Shown here: in pieces, positions 33,739 to 44,999 of the stretch
Layout of the letters: each line of letters starts with the position of its first letter
How positions within the stretch are numbered: the stretch's first letter is position 1
DNA from: Heliocidaris tuberculata
Taxonomy: Eukaryota; Echinodermata; Echinoidea; Camarodonta; Echinometridae
Length of the DNA: 64,000 bases
Reading direction: 5' to 3'
Assembly (NCBI GenBank): GCA_025618425.1
Contig: CM046850.1
Coordinates: 26,967,133 to 27,031,132, forward strand
Position numbers and translations under genes: made by a program
The notes under the pieces: generated by a model
What the model was told of the DNA's origin: nothing
Seen by the model: only the letters and a program-made list of their open reading frames with translations
The model's database searches: none

Positions 33739-34085
33739 ACAACCCCGTGCAGATGACTTAGCGTGGGTTTAGCCATTGCAGGGGCTCTGTATTTTTGTTT
33801 AGTTTTTGTTTGATTCATTTATTTATTCATTCATTTTTCTTTTTTTTCGGGGGGGGGGGGGCGGCACTGTACTATAATGTGTAAAAAGTCTACGCCAGTA
33901 CAGTTTGTCAAGTTACATTTGTGAACAACACCGTGGATTGGGCACTGTAGTCATTTTCTTGGGGGAGGGGGGGGGGGGGGGGGGCTTGCTTAATAGGTGA
34001 AATGCTACACCGCAATTCGACCGAACAGATTTTGGAATATAGGAGAGATTGGTATCCTTATTTGTCATTTATTATAAAATCCATT
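33739..34085 (+). other. downstream flank of lectin gene
   Basis: It contains two poly(G) runs (33849, 33968) and a diverged direct repeat of the stop-codon region (CAGTTTGTCAAGTTACATTTGTGAACAACACCGTG at 33899-33933 echoes 33713-33751). No clear polyadenylation hexamer is visible. Confidence 0.4.
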
Positions 34086-34087
34086 AA

Positions 34088-34495
34088 CCCTTTCAGGACA
34101 GAGATTATTTAAGGGCTAAATTGATCACATTTTGTTCTTCAAATTGGCAACAATAATATTTTTCTTTTAGTGCTACATGGTTCAAATAAGGTGTAATGTC
34201 TTTGAAAACAATATACATGGTTAGAAATTTGTTGAATAGTTGAAAGAAGTTGCTAATTTTGATGAAAAACAATGATTTTAAACCTCTCAATGTGTTGCCA
34301 ATTTAAGGATCTCAAAGCTTATTCTTGTTTTTAAAATTCCTGGCATCAAACGTAATATGGTCATGCAATAAAAATGGACATATTGTGTGCAGAAAATTTT
34401 GCTCTTTCTACTCGTGCATCTGGTATATTTTTTAGAGCTCTGGATCAAAAGATATTGAGCCAAACCACAAAATGTGGAGAATTGTCTTGAAAGGG
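34088..34495. mobile_element. TTAA-type MITE, copy 2
   Basis: CCCTTTCAGGACAGAG to GTCTTGAAAGGG, flanked by TTAA on both sides. 408 bp, same orientation as copies 1, 3 and 4. Confidence 0.88.
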
Positions 34496-34857
34496 TTAAA
34501 AGATAACCTTTGCCCTCTCTTAATGATCAACCACCATAGTTTATGGCGGCAGTTCCTAAAGTTCATCTTCTTTTTGAATCCCAGTCTCTTTAAAAATAAT
34601 TTGGGTGACAGAACGGTCTTCACTGAGCATGCTGAGAGTGAATTTAGATACAAGATTAAAATAAGTCGAAAGACAAAATTTATTTAGGAAGTTATAGAAA
34701 GTATCCATGAAAATCTTGATTTTTCCTATTGGGTCTTTTGTGTATTTCATGATTAGTAGTTTCACTTACTTTCAAACCCGATAGGCCTAATGTGAATTAA
34801 TTAATCAATAAATTAACAAGAATAGATGAGTATTGTAATGAGAATAGATGAGTTATA

Positions 34858-35044
34858 AACACGATAAAAACTACTTTCGAAAAATCAACTGAAGGCAATT
34901 TCAATAGCCCTGTCTATCACCTTTAGAAATGTGCGAACATTACAATCACGTATTACGTAATCCGAACAAGATTTCTATGGGCAGTACAATAGGCCTTTGA
35001 AATTGCCCTTGAGTTTATTTTTCGAAAGTAGTTTTTATCGTGTT
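34858..35044. mobile_element. AACACGAT foldback MITE, copy 2
   Basis: AACACGATAAAAACTACTTT and its inverse AAAGTAGTTTTTATCGTGTT. Centre ACGTATTACGTAATCCGAAC and GATTTCTATGGGCAGTACAA. Flanked by TATAA and TATATAA. Confidence 0.85.
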
Positions 35045-35261
35045 TATATAAGTTATATGTAGATGAGCTATGAATAAAAACATTAAGACATTTGCATAGT
35101 ACTGCAACGCGAATGTCTTAATGTTTTTATCCATAAAGACATTTGCATAGTAATGCAACGCAAATTCATGATAGATATATTTGTTTTAGGAATTCTGATT
35201 TGTTTAGAAGATGAAATTTGTGAAATTGAGGAATTATTGTACAATTTATCTATATGACCAT

Positions 35262-35345
35262 GATGACTAATAATAATGATATAATGATAATAATATACAA
35301 CATTTATAAAGCGCTTAGTACAATGTTTCTAAGCGCATGAAAAAG
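35262..35345 (-). repeat. retroposon 3' tail, inverted
   Basis: TAATAATAATGAT...ACATTTATAAAGCGCTTAG is the reverse complement of the GCGC...TATAAAT-(ATT)n tail type. Confidence 0.6.
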
Positions 35346-35843
35346 ATAACAAGAACATAAACAAAAACAGATCTTGATATGAAAAACTAGATGTTGATAT
35401 GAAAAGTGATGATTATTCAAAAATCATGTTTATGTTTTCTCTATGGTCATAGTGATGAGCAGTGGCGGATCCAAGATTTTTTAAGGGAGGGGCACAATAT
35501 TCTGAATATTTTCTGACAAGCAAAAAACAAAAATCAAACAAAAAAAGTCATCAGCGTTTGGGGAGTCTTTTTTTGCTAGGGGACGGGCCCGCGCCCCCAT
35601 CCCCCCTGGATCCTCCCCTGGTGATGAGATAATCTCGATTATAGCAAGCCCTCCTTCTTATATCTTAGTCTATCATTTATTAAGACTTTTTTCACGCAAT
35701 TCTGTAATGAATGAATAAATGAAATGGAATATTGTCATGAACTGAAATGAGAAATTAATAGATGAGGACAACATATTGTCAGTTCGGGGTTTAATTCAAA
35801 GAAGTTAACACTTAACCCACATAGTCAAGGTCTAATCTTGACT

Positions 35844-36160
35844 ACACTGTAAAAAATAACTGTACAACTAAAGGTTTTTTAGCCTTTGAAATTACAAGTT
35901 ATTTCCGTTATTTCAGTTTTACAGTCCTTTCCTGTAAAAAAAAACCCAGCAAGTTTGTTGGTTTACCGGAAATCAGCATATATTTACATAATTTTATTGT
36001 AAATTTGCATATTTACATAATTTTATTGTAAATTTGCATAATCTCATTGTAAATATATATGCTGATTTCTGGTAAATAAAACTGTGGAAACAACGGGCAT
36101 TCCCGGCATCCTGACTGCCAGGAAATTCCCGTGAAAAAACGGCAAATTTTTTCACAGTAC
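35844..36160. mobile_element. small foldback element (CACTGTAAAAAAT ends)
   Basis: CACTGTAAAAAATAACTGTA on the left, GCAAATTTTTTCACAGTAC on the right. Inside, TTTACCGGAAATCAGCATAT is mirrored by ATATGCTGATTTCTGGTAAA with a duplicated TTTACATAATTTTATTGTAA between them. Confidence 0.65.
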
Positions 36161-36164
36161 AGTC

Positions 36165-37260
36165 AATCTTGACTAGTCAACTTCAATCCTGGACAAAACA
36201 CTGTACCTAACCCTATAATCATAATTCTAAACCTAAGCTAAAACCCAATTGCAACCCTCTCTCCATATCTTCTACGAGATAAAGCCCGGGCCATTGTCGC
36301 CGGAGCACCCCAAGTTGACCAAGTTGACCAAGACGACCAAAAGACCGAGAGGCCGTACGGGAGCGACAAGGTGCATGAGGATCCTCGAGGGCTGTCGGTC
36401 TTATGAAGAAGCAGATAAGTTGTTAGAAGGTCCACGAGACTGAAACTGTCTGTCTCGCGGACTGTCGGTCTCATCGGGTCTACATGCTCTAGGTCTTGTA
36501 TGCTGTCGGCCTCGCGAACAGTCCTTCAACTGTACTAAAACCTCTAAAGTTCATCTTTGAAAAAAAATATAAAGTTGGAGAAATCAGTTGGATGAATGGT
36601 CAGTAAGATAAATAATGGAAACTGTCCCCATCCTTGTAATACGTACTAAAAGCTCTCATAATTCAATAATTATTTGAAAAGTGAACAAAAGATTATTTTT
36701 GGGCAGAATTTTATATATCAAAGATTCTCTCTACCTCTCTACACCGTAAGTGAAAGTTGTATAGAAAATATAAATGTTCAATACATTTCAAAATACATTT
36801 TACACATGATTATATTCAATTTGAATTAGAATCTGAATTTCAATTTCATGTCAATATAATTCTCATGTTTTCATAATTCTACAAAAGCAAGTTTGCATAG
36901 AATATGTATCGGTATGAGGTGACTACTTTTAAATTGAAATTCTCTGCCTGCAGGGCGTTTAAAATTGTTATACATAAATTATATTAATAATGCATTAATC
37001 CTAAAAAAATGATAATTAAAATAAGGATGAAATATATATTTTATACATTCTATTACACCAATACAGAGGCGACATATAAACAGCACAATGTTGTCGATAT
37101 ATTTCATTTTAGTGAACTATATCATACCTTTTAATGATATTGTAGATATATGTGATCAGTACTCTAAAATTATAATCATAATAAAAAAAAGTTTAATATA
37201 CCAGACACACACGCACATACGCGCACACTCACACACATACACATACACACACAAAGAAGA
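36165..37260. other. no recognised gene or repeat
   Basis: AT-rich sequence with one more GC-rich segment at 36250-36500 that has an open frame (KLTKLTKTTKRPRGRTG) but no splice context or recognisable domain. A CA microsatellite closes it (37203-37253). Confidence 0.4.
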
Positions 37261-37265
37261 CAGAT

Positions 37266-37406
37266 CTGGGGAGCGTTTCATCAAGCGTTTTGTCAGTGAT
37301 TTATACTGACAAATTTGCTCTCAGCCAATCCGATGCAAGGATTTCAGTAGCTTATAACAGTTGTCGCTAAAAATCACTGACAAAACGCTTGATGAAACGC
37401 TCCCCA
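37266..37406. mobile_element. short foldback MITE, family A copy 2 (variant arms)
   Basis: CTGGGGAGCGTTTCATCAAG and CTTGATGAAACGCTCCCCAG are perfect inverted ends. Inner arms are CGTTTTGTCAGTGAT. The centre carries the inverse core CTCTCAGCCAATCCGATGCA. Confidence 0.82.
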
Positions 37407-37716
37407 GGTAACAGTTCGCCTTGTATGTTTTTTCTATATTGTTGACATCACCCTAAACAAGTTCGGCAATATACATGTAAATGTACTCCAAAATTTACCT
37501 AATACTGGGTAAAATGTTACCCAGCATTTTTTTTTTGAGTGTATTAATATGTAACTTCTGTTACCTCCGTATTGCTTTGAATCTAAATAAACACCATTTA
37601 ATTTCAGAGTTGAGCTTTCTTGTGCGTGTGTCATTCCACTAGTATATTACATTTATCTATTGAGAATGAAATAATTACTGGAGTAGTTTCAAGCTAATGA
37701 ATTCATCTAGTATCTG

Positions 37717-38207
37717 CAGTGCGAGTCAGAAAAAATGTCACACTTTTTATAATGCTTATATTACAAATATGGCAGCATATATCATAATTCTTGTACCATC
37801 GTTAGACAGATTAACTCTTCCCCTTTTATTTGATACCACATTTGTGGAGAATCAGTAGTGAATTTACTGGATATGAGCCAATTAATGTGTATGGGTGAAA
37901 ACCCATTTGCGCCAACATCAACAGCGCCTTGCCGGATTTGGATTCACTGCATAATGAGCAAGAAAGCTTTTTGTAATGATAATTAGTTGATGCAAATTAG
38001 GCGACTTGGCGCAAATGGGTTTTGACCCTCTTTCAAACAATGGCTGTTGTGCGCTCAACTGTAACAGCAAAATTGAAACAGATGTGACCAAACAACAAAG
38101 AAATATATGCTCTATCCATACGTGCTAAAAACATTCTGTCAATCCCACATTAAAAAAAAAAAAAATACTCACTTTAAAAAGTGTGACATTTTTTCTGACT
38201 CGCACTG
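37717..38207. mobile_element. Tc1/mariner-type MITE (CAGTGCGAGTCAGAAAA ends)
   Basis: CAGTGCGAGTCAGAAAAAAT and ATTTTTTCTGACTCGCACTG are perfect inverted ends, extending through GTCACACTTTTTA. TA follows on the right; the left neighbour is TG. An internal partial duplication (GGGTGAAAACCCATTTGCGCC / GGCGCAAATGGGTTTTGACCC) is also inverted. 491 bp, non-coding. Confidence 0.83.
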
Positions 38208-38479
38208 TAGAGGAAATATTGAAGTAGATGTGACTCTTTAACAATGATATATTTGATTCTCTTTAACAATGATATATTTGATTCTGTTGATAATGATTAT
38301 CACTGAAACAATTATTTTGAAACGATAATTCTCCATTGGAAATTCTAATGAAATGCATGCCAGAGTCACGATTCTAGGACAACTCCACCCTGGACTATCA
38401 ACTCTAGATAATTACTCCGCGAATAACTTCCCCTAATTTGATTACCCTTTAGATAGTTGTCTGATGCTAATTTTTATAA

Positions 38480-38850
38480 TTATAGTAATATCTTAGGGAT
38501 TATCCTAACTATCCTAGGGATATAGTTGTCATGGTTGTCCATGGGTAGTTGTCCAGGGATATAGTTCTCCGTGGGTAATTGTCCTAGGGATGTTGCTGTC
38601 TGGGATAATTGTCCTAGGATGTAGCTGTCCGGGGTAATTGTCCTCGGGATGTAGTTTTATGGAGTAATTGTCCTAAGGATGTAGCTGTCTGGGGTAATTT
38701 TCCTAGGGATATAGTTGTCCATGGGTAGTTGTCTGTGGATAGTGTTGTCCACGGGGTAATTTTTGTTTTTTAAGGGTAGTTTTGCAAGGGTAATTGTCCC
38801 TGAGCTTGTTGTATTCGGGTAGTGTCCGGGATAGTCATGATGATATGCGC
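38480..38850. repeat. ~29-bp minisatellite
   Basis: About ten units of the type GGGTAATTGTCCTAGGGATG followed by TAGTTGTCC with substitutions. The left flank (38385-38480) shows more diverged copies. Confidence 0.8.
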
Positions 38851-38969
38851 ACAGGAGTACATTCAATTAAGTAAGTCTGTAAAAGTCATGATAGGCCTAT
38901 AAGGAAATACTCATCTGTCCTATAAAACAGAGAATACTCCTTGATGGATCCCGTTAAAATCTAGAAAAT

Positions 38970-39045
38970 ACCCTTCTCTCCCTCTCTTTCTCTCTCTCCT
39001 TCTCCCTCTCTCTTTCCTTCTCCCTCCCCCTCTCTCTCTCTCGAA
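38970..39045. repeat. (CT)n-rich tract
   Basis: CTCTCTTTC and CTCCCTCT units. Confidence 0.85.
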
Positions 39046-39229
39046 AAGTACCCAACATAAAACAACAACTAAAATATAAAGGATACCGCCTGAATTTTGA
39101 AACATTGCCTCTTTTTCTTCTTCTCTGTGTAATCTTCAAAGGGCTATGCAGCCTATCACGAAAATCTGTACGGAGACAGAATACCTAATGTGAATGCAGG
39201 CACACTAAACACCGGATTTACACCCTACT

Positions 39230-39400
39230 CTCTACGAGAAGTGTAGCGTATTAACGTGCATAGGGCGTGACTTTCCTATACACGGGGCCTCTAGTTAACG
39301 TTCTTGTCCGAGGAACGGAGTGTTTTCCCTTAAACCCGAGCCTGCATCGGGAACAGAGGGGAGGGGCACGCTTACACACAACGCAGCGACAACACTTGTC
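39230..39400 (-). repeat. SINE body, same family as 23640
   Basis: TTAACGTGCATAGGG, ACACGGGGCCTCTAGTTAAC, GGAACGGAGTGTTTTCCC and ACACACAACGCAG align with 23655-23800 in the same orientation. The tRNA-like head is missing. Confidence 0.65.
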
Positions 39401-39479
39401 TCTAAAACATTTTAATAACGTTGCACAAATGCAGAATATTATTTTGAAAATCAGTTACTTTAACTAGGGCATGATGTAA

Positions 39480-39590
39480 AACCAAACACACACACACACA
39501 CACACACCCAAAACAAAAAACAACAAACAAAAAACAAAAAACAAACAAAACAAAACAAAAAACAAACAACAAAACAAAATAGATACAACA
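39480..39590. repeat. (CA)n and CAAAA-rich tract
   Basis: ACACAC repeat then AAACAAAAA units. Confidence 0.9.
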
Positions 39591-39692
39591 CCCCAAAACC
39601 TGTTATTCTTATGAATGCATCATAACATTTCTCAGTTGTGAAAAATATAACGGTGAACGGGCAATTCAATATTATGACGTCACAATGCCTAC

Positions 39693-39864
39693 CTGCATCC
39701 CAAACAGATGCGCACCACTGCCTATCCTCCTCTACGCGTCTTGTTGGCATGGTAACGGTTGATGGTAGAGCTGGAGCAGTATCATCATTATCCCAGTGAC
39801 ATATAGCCTGGCCGTATATCATCGATATGCTGCCGGGATGAATAATTATTGATGATATGCACAA
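39693..39864 (-). CDS. orphan exon candidate, unrecognised
   Basis: On the minus strand an open segment reads ICHWDNDDTAPALPSTVTMP, then TRRVEEDRQWCASVWDAG, before a possible donor GCAG|GTAGGC. Composition is protein-like, not repetitive. I find no partner exons on this strand nearby and recognise no domain, so it may equally be a gene fossil or chance. Confidence 0.22.
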
Positions 39865-39899
39865 AATTCAATACCGACGCAGCTGCTGTATATAAGGTC

Positions 39900-41330
39900 A
39901 TTACTGAAATTGCTGTATCAAATTACATTATTACAACAAGCGATAAGTCGTATATGAATTTGTCGGGAGAATATGGTAGTTGAATAGATCCGCACGTATA
40001 TTGTAGACATCTGCAGTTACTCTTTATAGCTCTAGGTAAATATGCATGTTTTATGTGACTGTTTGTCTTTTATTTGCTGATGTATCTATTAAACCATAAA
40101 ATATGATGTCATGATTCTGTATCGGTCGCTGATTTCGATTTCTAATTTAAATATCAGAATGAAAAATGGAGTTTTTATAATCATGAGTTGTTCGAAATTA
40201 ATGCCTGTAGGGAAGAAAAATTCAATACCTAGAAAAAAATGTATATTTATAACCCTCAATCTTGGCATATGCGCAGAATTCGTATGGGACTTAGTTGAAA
40301 TGTGCGAATGTTCATAGATGCACCGCAGATTTCATCTTATCTGAAAATTGTATAGGAATCTAAGTTGACTATCTTATAATATTTTCTGGATCTTTTAAAG
40401 AGGGGGAAGAAGGGGGGGGGGGGGGGAGGCAACGTACGCCTGCTCAATGCTATGCTGTATACCCCTCTAGATTCAATTCAGCTACCTCCATAATATTCTC
40501 TGTTCACGAATTATGATACATCTGAATATGGAAGCCATATTTTTAGACCTATAATAACACGATAAAAACTACTTTCGAAAAATAAACTCAAGGGCAATTT
40601 CAAAGGCCTATTGTACTGCCCATAGAAATCAGGTTCGGATTACGTAATAGTCTACGCCATTGTAATGTTCGCACATTTCTAAAGATGACAGACAGGGCTA
40701 TTGAAATTGCCTTGAGTTGATTTTTCGAAAATAGTTTTTATCGTGTTTAATGTACCCGCATTTATTGGCCAAATGCCAACATGTTGGTGAAATGATTTGT
40801 CTGTTTGGCTTCAAAAAATTACTTTAGTTTTTGCCGATTATGATGTCGTTGACGGGGTTACCATATCAATATTAGTTATACGACCGTTCGTAGAAAAATA
40901 GCTACAAGCTAAATATTGGGATGGGATATGAAGACAGTACACAATACTACTATGTGGATTTTGTCATCTCGGAGCTCCAGTTCTTAATTTCCTTATACTA
41001 GTTTCTCGTAGAAGTATGCTCTTAGAAGTATTCTCGTAGAAGTATACTCATTTGCAAAATAACTTCCGTGTATCATAATGCAAGATGAACTTGACATGAC
41101 AAGAAATTGTATGAGGGCGGATATAGGAATTTGTAAAAGGGGGGGGGGACAATTCCAAAAAGCTGACAAGGAAAAAAAACAGCAAAAACGTTATCACATT
41201 GTCAGGTGTCTTTTAAAAGGGGGGGGGGAAAAAAAATCAATTTTGGGGGTTGTTTACTTAAGGTATGCCACTTCGCATTCGGGAGGGGGGGGGGGGGGGG
41301 GCTATGTACCCCTAAATCTGCCATTGATTA
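39900..41330. other. no recognised gene
   Basis: It contains the foldback MITE at 40556 and poly(G) at 40410 and 41282, otherwise AT-rich sequence without supported exons. Confidence 0.45.
40556..40747. mobile_element. AACACGAT foldback MITE, copy 3
   Basis: AACACGATAAAAACTACTTT to AATAGTTTTTATCGTGTT, with GGATTACGTAATAG centre. Opposite orientation to copy 2 as judged by the position of the CCCATAGAAATC motif. Confidence 0.85.
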
Positions 41331-41390
41331 TTTTGAGATACTATTCTTTCTCCTCAAACACCACTCTACACAGCTTACTGCCTATGAACC

Positions 41391-41549
41391 ATGATGAAGT
41401 TTACCGACCTGACCCAACGTTCTCTGCGCGACCTGGAGAAGAGGGCGACAGAGAGGATGGCGAAATTTGATAGAATACATGCAGAGTTTCACCAATTACA
41501 GCAAGAAATAGAAGAAAAGTCAAATTTCATGAACACCCACCTCTTCAGG
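41391..41549 (+). CDS. coiled-coil gene exon 1
   Basis: Includes KFDRIHAEFHQLQQEIEEKS, the strongest coiled-coil stretch. Ends exactly at a codon border. Confidence 0.6.
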
Positions 41550-41862
41550 GTAAGCTAGATTATGTTGTCAATAACTTTCGATCAACACGGATGTACCTCC
41601 TTGAAGTGACATGATTTCTTGTCTGCTTGTTTATTTGGTGTTAGTAATAGTTTGTTCATTTCGTACATCGTACTATGTATTCAGTCACTTATTTTGAGGA
41701 GCAGTGAACCATTTTGATTGGCCCACCGGAGCTCTCAGTGAGAGTCTGCTGTTTTTCAGCACATTTAGCGCATCCATAAATGTCTGCACGTTATGAAACG
41801 TATAATTATACAAAAAAGTATTAATAATGATAATGAATATAAAAAGGCATTGAGTTCTGATA

Positions 41863-41895
<33 letters not shown>

Positions 41896-42597
41896 GGGGG
41901 GGGGGGGGCGTAAAAAGCGCTGAATAGTACGATTACCCCGGCTTTATTCAAACTAATAAAAGCCGTTTAAATATTCACGGGGTTCCCCCCTTCCCGTAAC
42001 ATGGCATGCCTGGGTGAAGGGAGGCAAAGGTGACTTTCCAAGGGTTGTTTATGCCCCGGCTGGGGTTTGGACTTAGAACTCCTGAGTCCTACGGGGTATC
42101 AAGAAGATCACGACGGTTCTCATGTCGCATATCCTCCCCCTTGATCCGTTATTGAATTGTCATCTTACAAATAAAGACAAGTTCATGATGAAATCAACAC
42201 TGAAATTATGACCATTGCTATCTTGTTTTAAAAATCCTTTCTAAGGCAATGTATTTCGTATTGATTATTTGAAACTTTATGTTTTAATTAAGAGTTTGTT
42301 TGTGTAGAATTAGATTATCTATGTATTATTATTAACTGAAAAGGTCCTCAGTTTCATTCTCGCCTCTTGATTTAATAGCTACTCACTAAATGTTTTATTT
42401 ATTGATTTTGGGGTTGATTTTTCTTTTTTCAAAATTTTTTTTCCCAGTTGATAAGCGTACAGGAGGATTTAAGCGTCATTCAGAGAAACGCAGAGAGAAT
42501 CAAACACAGACTGAATGAATTAAAAGAGGAAGCGAACACACCTGTGAAGCCACTGGAGAGAGATCTCTTCTACCCAAAAAGCTGGATCACAATGTAA
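41391..42597 (+). CDS. small two-exon coiled-coil protein, 102 residues
   Basis: Exon 1 (41391-41549) begins MMKFTDLTQRSLRDLEKRAT and ends MNTHLFR at donor AGG|GTAAGC. Exon 2 (42448-42597) follows acceptor TTTTCCCAG in phase 0 and reads LISVQEDLSVIQRNAERIKH, ending FYPKSWITM and TAA. Apart from a Pro-containing C-terminus the protein is continuous charged amphipathic helix with heptad-like Leu/Ile spacing, and it has no signal or membrane segment. Size and layout recall subunits of BLOC-1/BORC-type or kinetochore helical complexes, but no family-specific motif is clear, so the function is not assigned. Two adjacent ATGs (41391, 41394) are possible starts. An overlapping frame from 41384 is rejected because it lacks helix-like content and does not join exon 2. 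A further upstream exon is possible. Confidence 0.62.
41860..41908. repeat. poly(T)-poly(G) tract
   Basis: About 29 T followed by 14 G, in the intron of the coiled-coil gene. Confidence 0.9.
42448..42597 (+). CDS. coiled-coil gene exon 2 and stop
   Basis: Polypyrimidine-rich acceptor at 42422-42447. 49 codons to TAA 42595-42597. A candidate AATAAA follows at 42647. Confidence 0.62.
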   Translation: MISVQEDLSVIQRNAERIKHRLNELKEEANTPVKPLERDLFYPKSWITM

Positions 42598-42646
42598 CCA
42601 TGGTAGCAAGATGAATGGTATCAATGACTGCGCTAATCGAAAAGGA

Positions 42647-42652
42647 AATAAA
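42647..42652 (+). promoter_or_regulatory. candidate polyadenylation signal
   Basis: AATAAA 50 bp after the TAA of the coiled-coil gene. An (ATA)n stretch near 43003 is a further, weaker possibility. Confidence 0.35.
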
Positions 42653-43003
42653 TACCTGAAAGGTGACTGCCCCACCTTCGACTGGATATGATTAAATACG
42701 CTCATCAATATTTTCGCATTCTGCTCTGACAATACATGTTGGTGCAGTTAACTCCGATTCAACTTGCATTCTTTTAAAACTGTTCATTGCAAATTGCTAA
42801 TTGGTCAAATCATCATTCTGTCTCTTCTTGTATTTAAGTGCAATATCCGTGGTTATGATGTTAATGTTTTATGTATTGTAATGTTATGTGATTCGTGTTG
42901 TGATGTGATGGAGCCGAATTCCTGAGGGCAACAGTAATTGGATTTACTTTTTTCAGCTCATGTAAAATATTGTGCATATTATGTATTTTTGAATTGACGA
43001 TGA

Positions 43004-43036
<33 letters not shown>

Positions 43037-43129
43037 TAAAAAAAGGTTTGTTACACTGTCGAATGCGGGCAATCAAATATGAAGAGCATGGCTTAATTTG
43101 AACTATACATTCAACCAGCGCCCTGTTTC

Positions 43130-43265
43130 ATAAAAACTGTTATCATAAACAAGTTTTGCAGTAATGGTCATAAGCTACCGAAATCATGTCATTTGATTGG
43201 CTGAGGGGATATATGTTATTGAATTTTGGCACTTTTTATCGATAGCAAGTTTTATGAAACAGGGC
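43130..43265. mobile_element. short foldback MITE, family A copy 3
   Basis: GCCCTGTTTCATAAAAACTG and AGTTTTATGAAACAGGGC inverted ends, centre CATTTGATTGGCTGAGG. Confidence 0.82.
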
Positions 43266-43514
43266 TTAGAATATCAATATACTTTTCGCAGACCTAAATT
43301 GCTAAACTATTATCTTTTCAAGTTCATTATCTCTGTTTTTCAAACAATTAACCAAAAACACAGTTAATCTTGTTGGCTTCGTACCTTACACCTCAAGATC
43401 ATTTTTTATGTAAATTTCTAAGAATTTGAAAGTGCCTCTGATAGGTTATTATTTTTGTATTTGCGTTTTTCAATGTATATATAATTAGTTTTATGATTTA
43501 AAAGTTGTGCACAA

Positions 43515-43708
43515 AACATTATCGAAAAGACTTCCAAGAAAATCTACTCAAGGGCAATTTTAATATCATATTGCATCGCCTATAGAAATCATATCTGATT
43601 TACGTAAAATATCATTGTAAAACTCGCATCTTTCAACATCAAAAGATGGTGACCAAGGTTACTGAAGTGTCCAAGGTTGATTTTTCCAAAGTCTTCTCGA
43701 TTTTGTTA
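43515..43708. mobile_element. AACACGAT foldback MITE, copy 4 (diverged)
   Basis: AACATTATCGAAAAGACTTC to GAAGACTTTGGAAAAATC-type inverse ends, centre GATTTACGTAAAATATC. It lies 28 bp from copy 5. Confidence 0.7.
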
Positions 43709-43736
43709 CAATAATCATTGTATTTTTTGTATAGAA

Positions 43737-43903
43737 AACAAGGTCGCAAAGACTTTCGAAAAAATCAACCTTAGTCGATTTCAGTAGTCCATCGATATTC
43801 CAGTGAGATATTACGTAATCCAATCATGTTTTCTGTAGGATATACAATAGGGTATTGAAAATTGCCCTTGAGTTGATTTCGGGAAAGTCTTTTCGATCGT
43901 GTT
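43737..43903. mobile_element. AACACGAT foldback MITE, copy 5
   Basis: AACAAGGTCGCAAAGACTTTC and GAAAGTCTTTTCGATCGTGTT ends, centre ATATTACGTAATCCAATCAT. Confidence 0.75.
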
Positions 43904-43961
43904 AGATCGAAACAAGTGTCACCACGTGGCAAGGCCTAAGCCCTAATAAGAAGACCCTATA

Positions 43962-44500
43962 ATAATAATAATAATAATAATAATGTGACTTATAAAGCGC
44001 CAAATCCACTCTGTAGAGTGCTCAAGGCGCATAAAGAATTACAAAGTACATGTAAATAGAAAGGTTTTGAGAAGATTTTTAAAAGAATCAACAGAGATAC
44101 AAGCTTTGATGTCTACAGGAAGACTATTCCACAAGGTGGGGCATGCGTAAGCAAAGGATCTTTCACCCCAAGATTTTGAAACTTTAGGAATTACAAGAGA
44201 GCCGGATGTTGATGAGCGCAGAGATCTTTTGGGTATGTAATAATGAATAAAAGAGAGATTGTATTGGGGTGCTGATCCATGAATACAATGAAAAGTGAGC
44301 AACAAAATTTTGAAAATTATACGGTCTTTGACAGGGAGCCAGTGCAGTGAATTCAAAATGGGAGTGATGTGAGAGCGCCTATTAGACAGTGAGACAATAC
44401 GAGCTGCGGCGTTTTGAAGTTTCTGGAGCCTATATAACTGGTTCTGAGGTAAATTGAACAGAAGTGCATTGCAAAAATCAAGGCGGGAGGATATCACCAT
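43962..44500 (-). mobile_element. CR1/L2-like LINE 3' fragment
   Basis: A minus-strand frame of ~153 codons reads VISSRLDFCNALLFNLPQNQ, then LQKLQNAAARIVSLSNRRSH, then LNSLHWLPVKDRIIFKILLL. This is the conserved C-terminal region of reverse transcriptases of CR1/L2-type LINEs. It is intact over this stretch, 5'-truncated at about 44500, and ends in the GCGC...TATAAGTC-(ATT)n tail. Confidence 0.85.
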
Positions 44501-44621
44501 TACTATGGTGTTCCATTTAGGTGTATTACTATTTCAACAAAGACAAGTGTATTATCTTCTACTAGTACCCCAGTAGGACGACATTAAACGGAACAAAAAA
44601 ATACGTTACCCCGAATGGCCA

Positions 44622-44760
44622 GGGCCCTGTTTCATAAGACTTGTTATCAATAACAAGTTACAATAATTGTTATAAGCTACAGAAGTCCTTGGATCTGATT
44701 GGCTGAGAGCACTTTTTTTTTGTAGTTCTTCTTGATAACAAGTTTTATGAGACAGGGCCC
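44622..44760. mobile_element. short foldback MITE, family A copy 4
   Basis: GGGCCCTGTTTCATAAGACT and AGTTTTATGAGACAGGGCCC inverted ends, inner ATCAATAACAAGTT, centre GGATCTGATTGGCTGAGAGC. Confidence 0.85.
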
Positions 44761-44999
44761 AGGGTTTTGTCGGTTATCGATCGGTTTGGAGTCGGTCTGG
44801 GGGTGTGACAGGGGGATAAAAGAAGCACTGTCTGATATCCCAAAACACAAATTTTGTGCGTATTTATTGCCCTAAATAATGGACAATGATTATAATATGT
44901 GAATCGAATTTGTCAATCCATCTTTGTAATTCTAACTGGAATAAACAAAACTGATATTGACAAAGGTGTTTTAGTTCATTAGAGGCTCCTATACAACCA

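Noticed and set aside
41078..41470. 130-codon open frame overlapping the coiled-coil gene
   Set aside because: It runs through poly(G), and its end (MNHDEVYRPDPTFSARPGEE) is an alternative frame of exon 1 that does not join the second exon.
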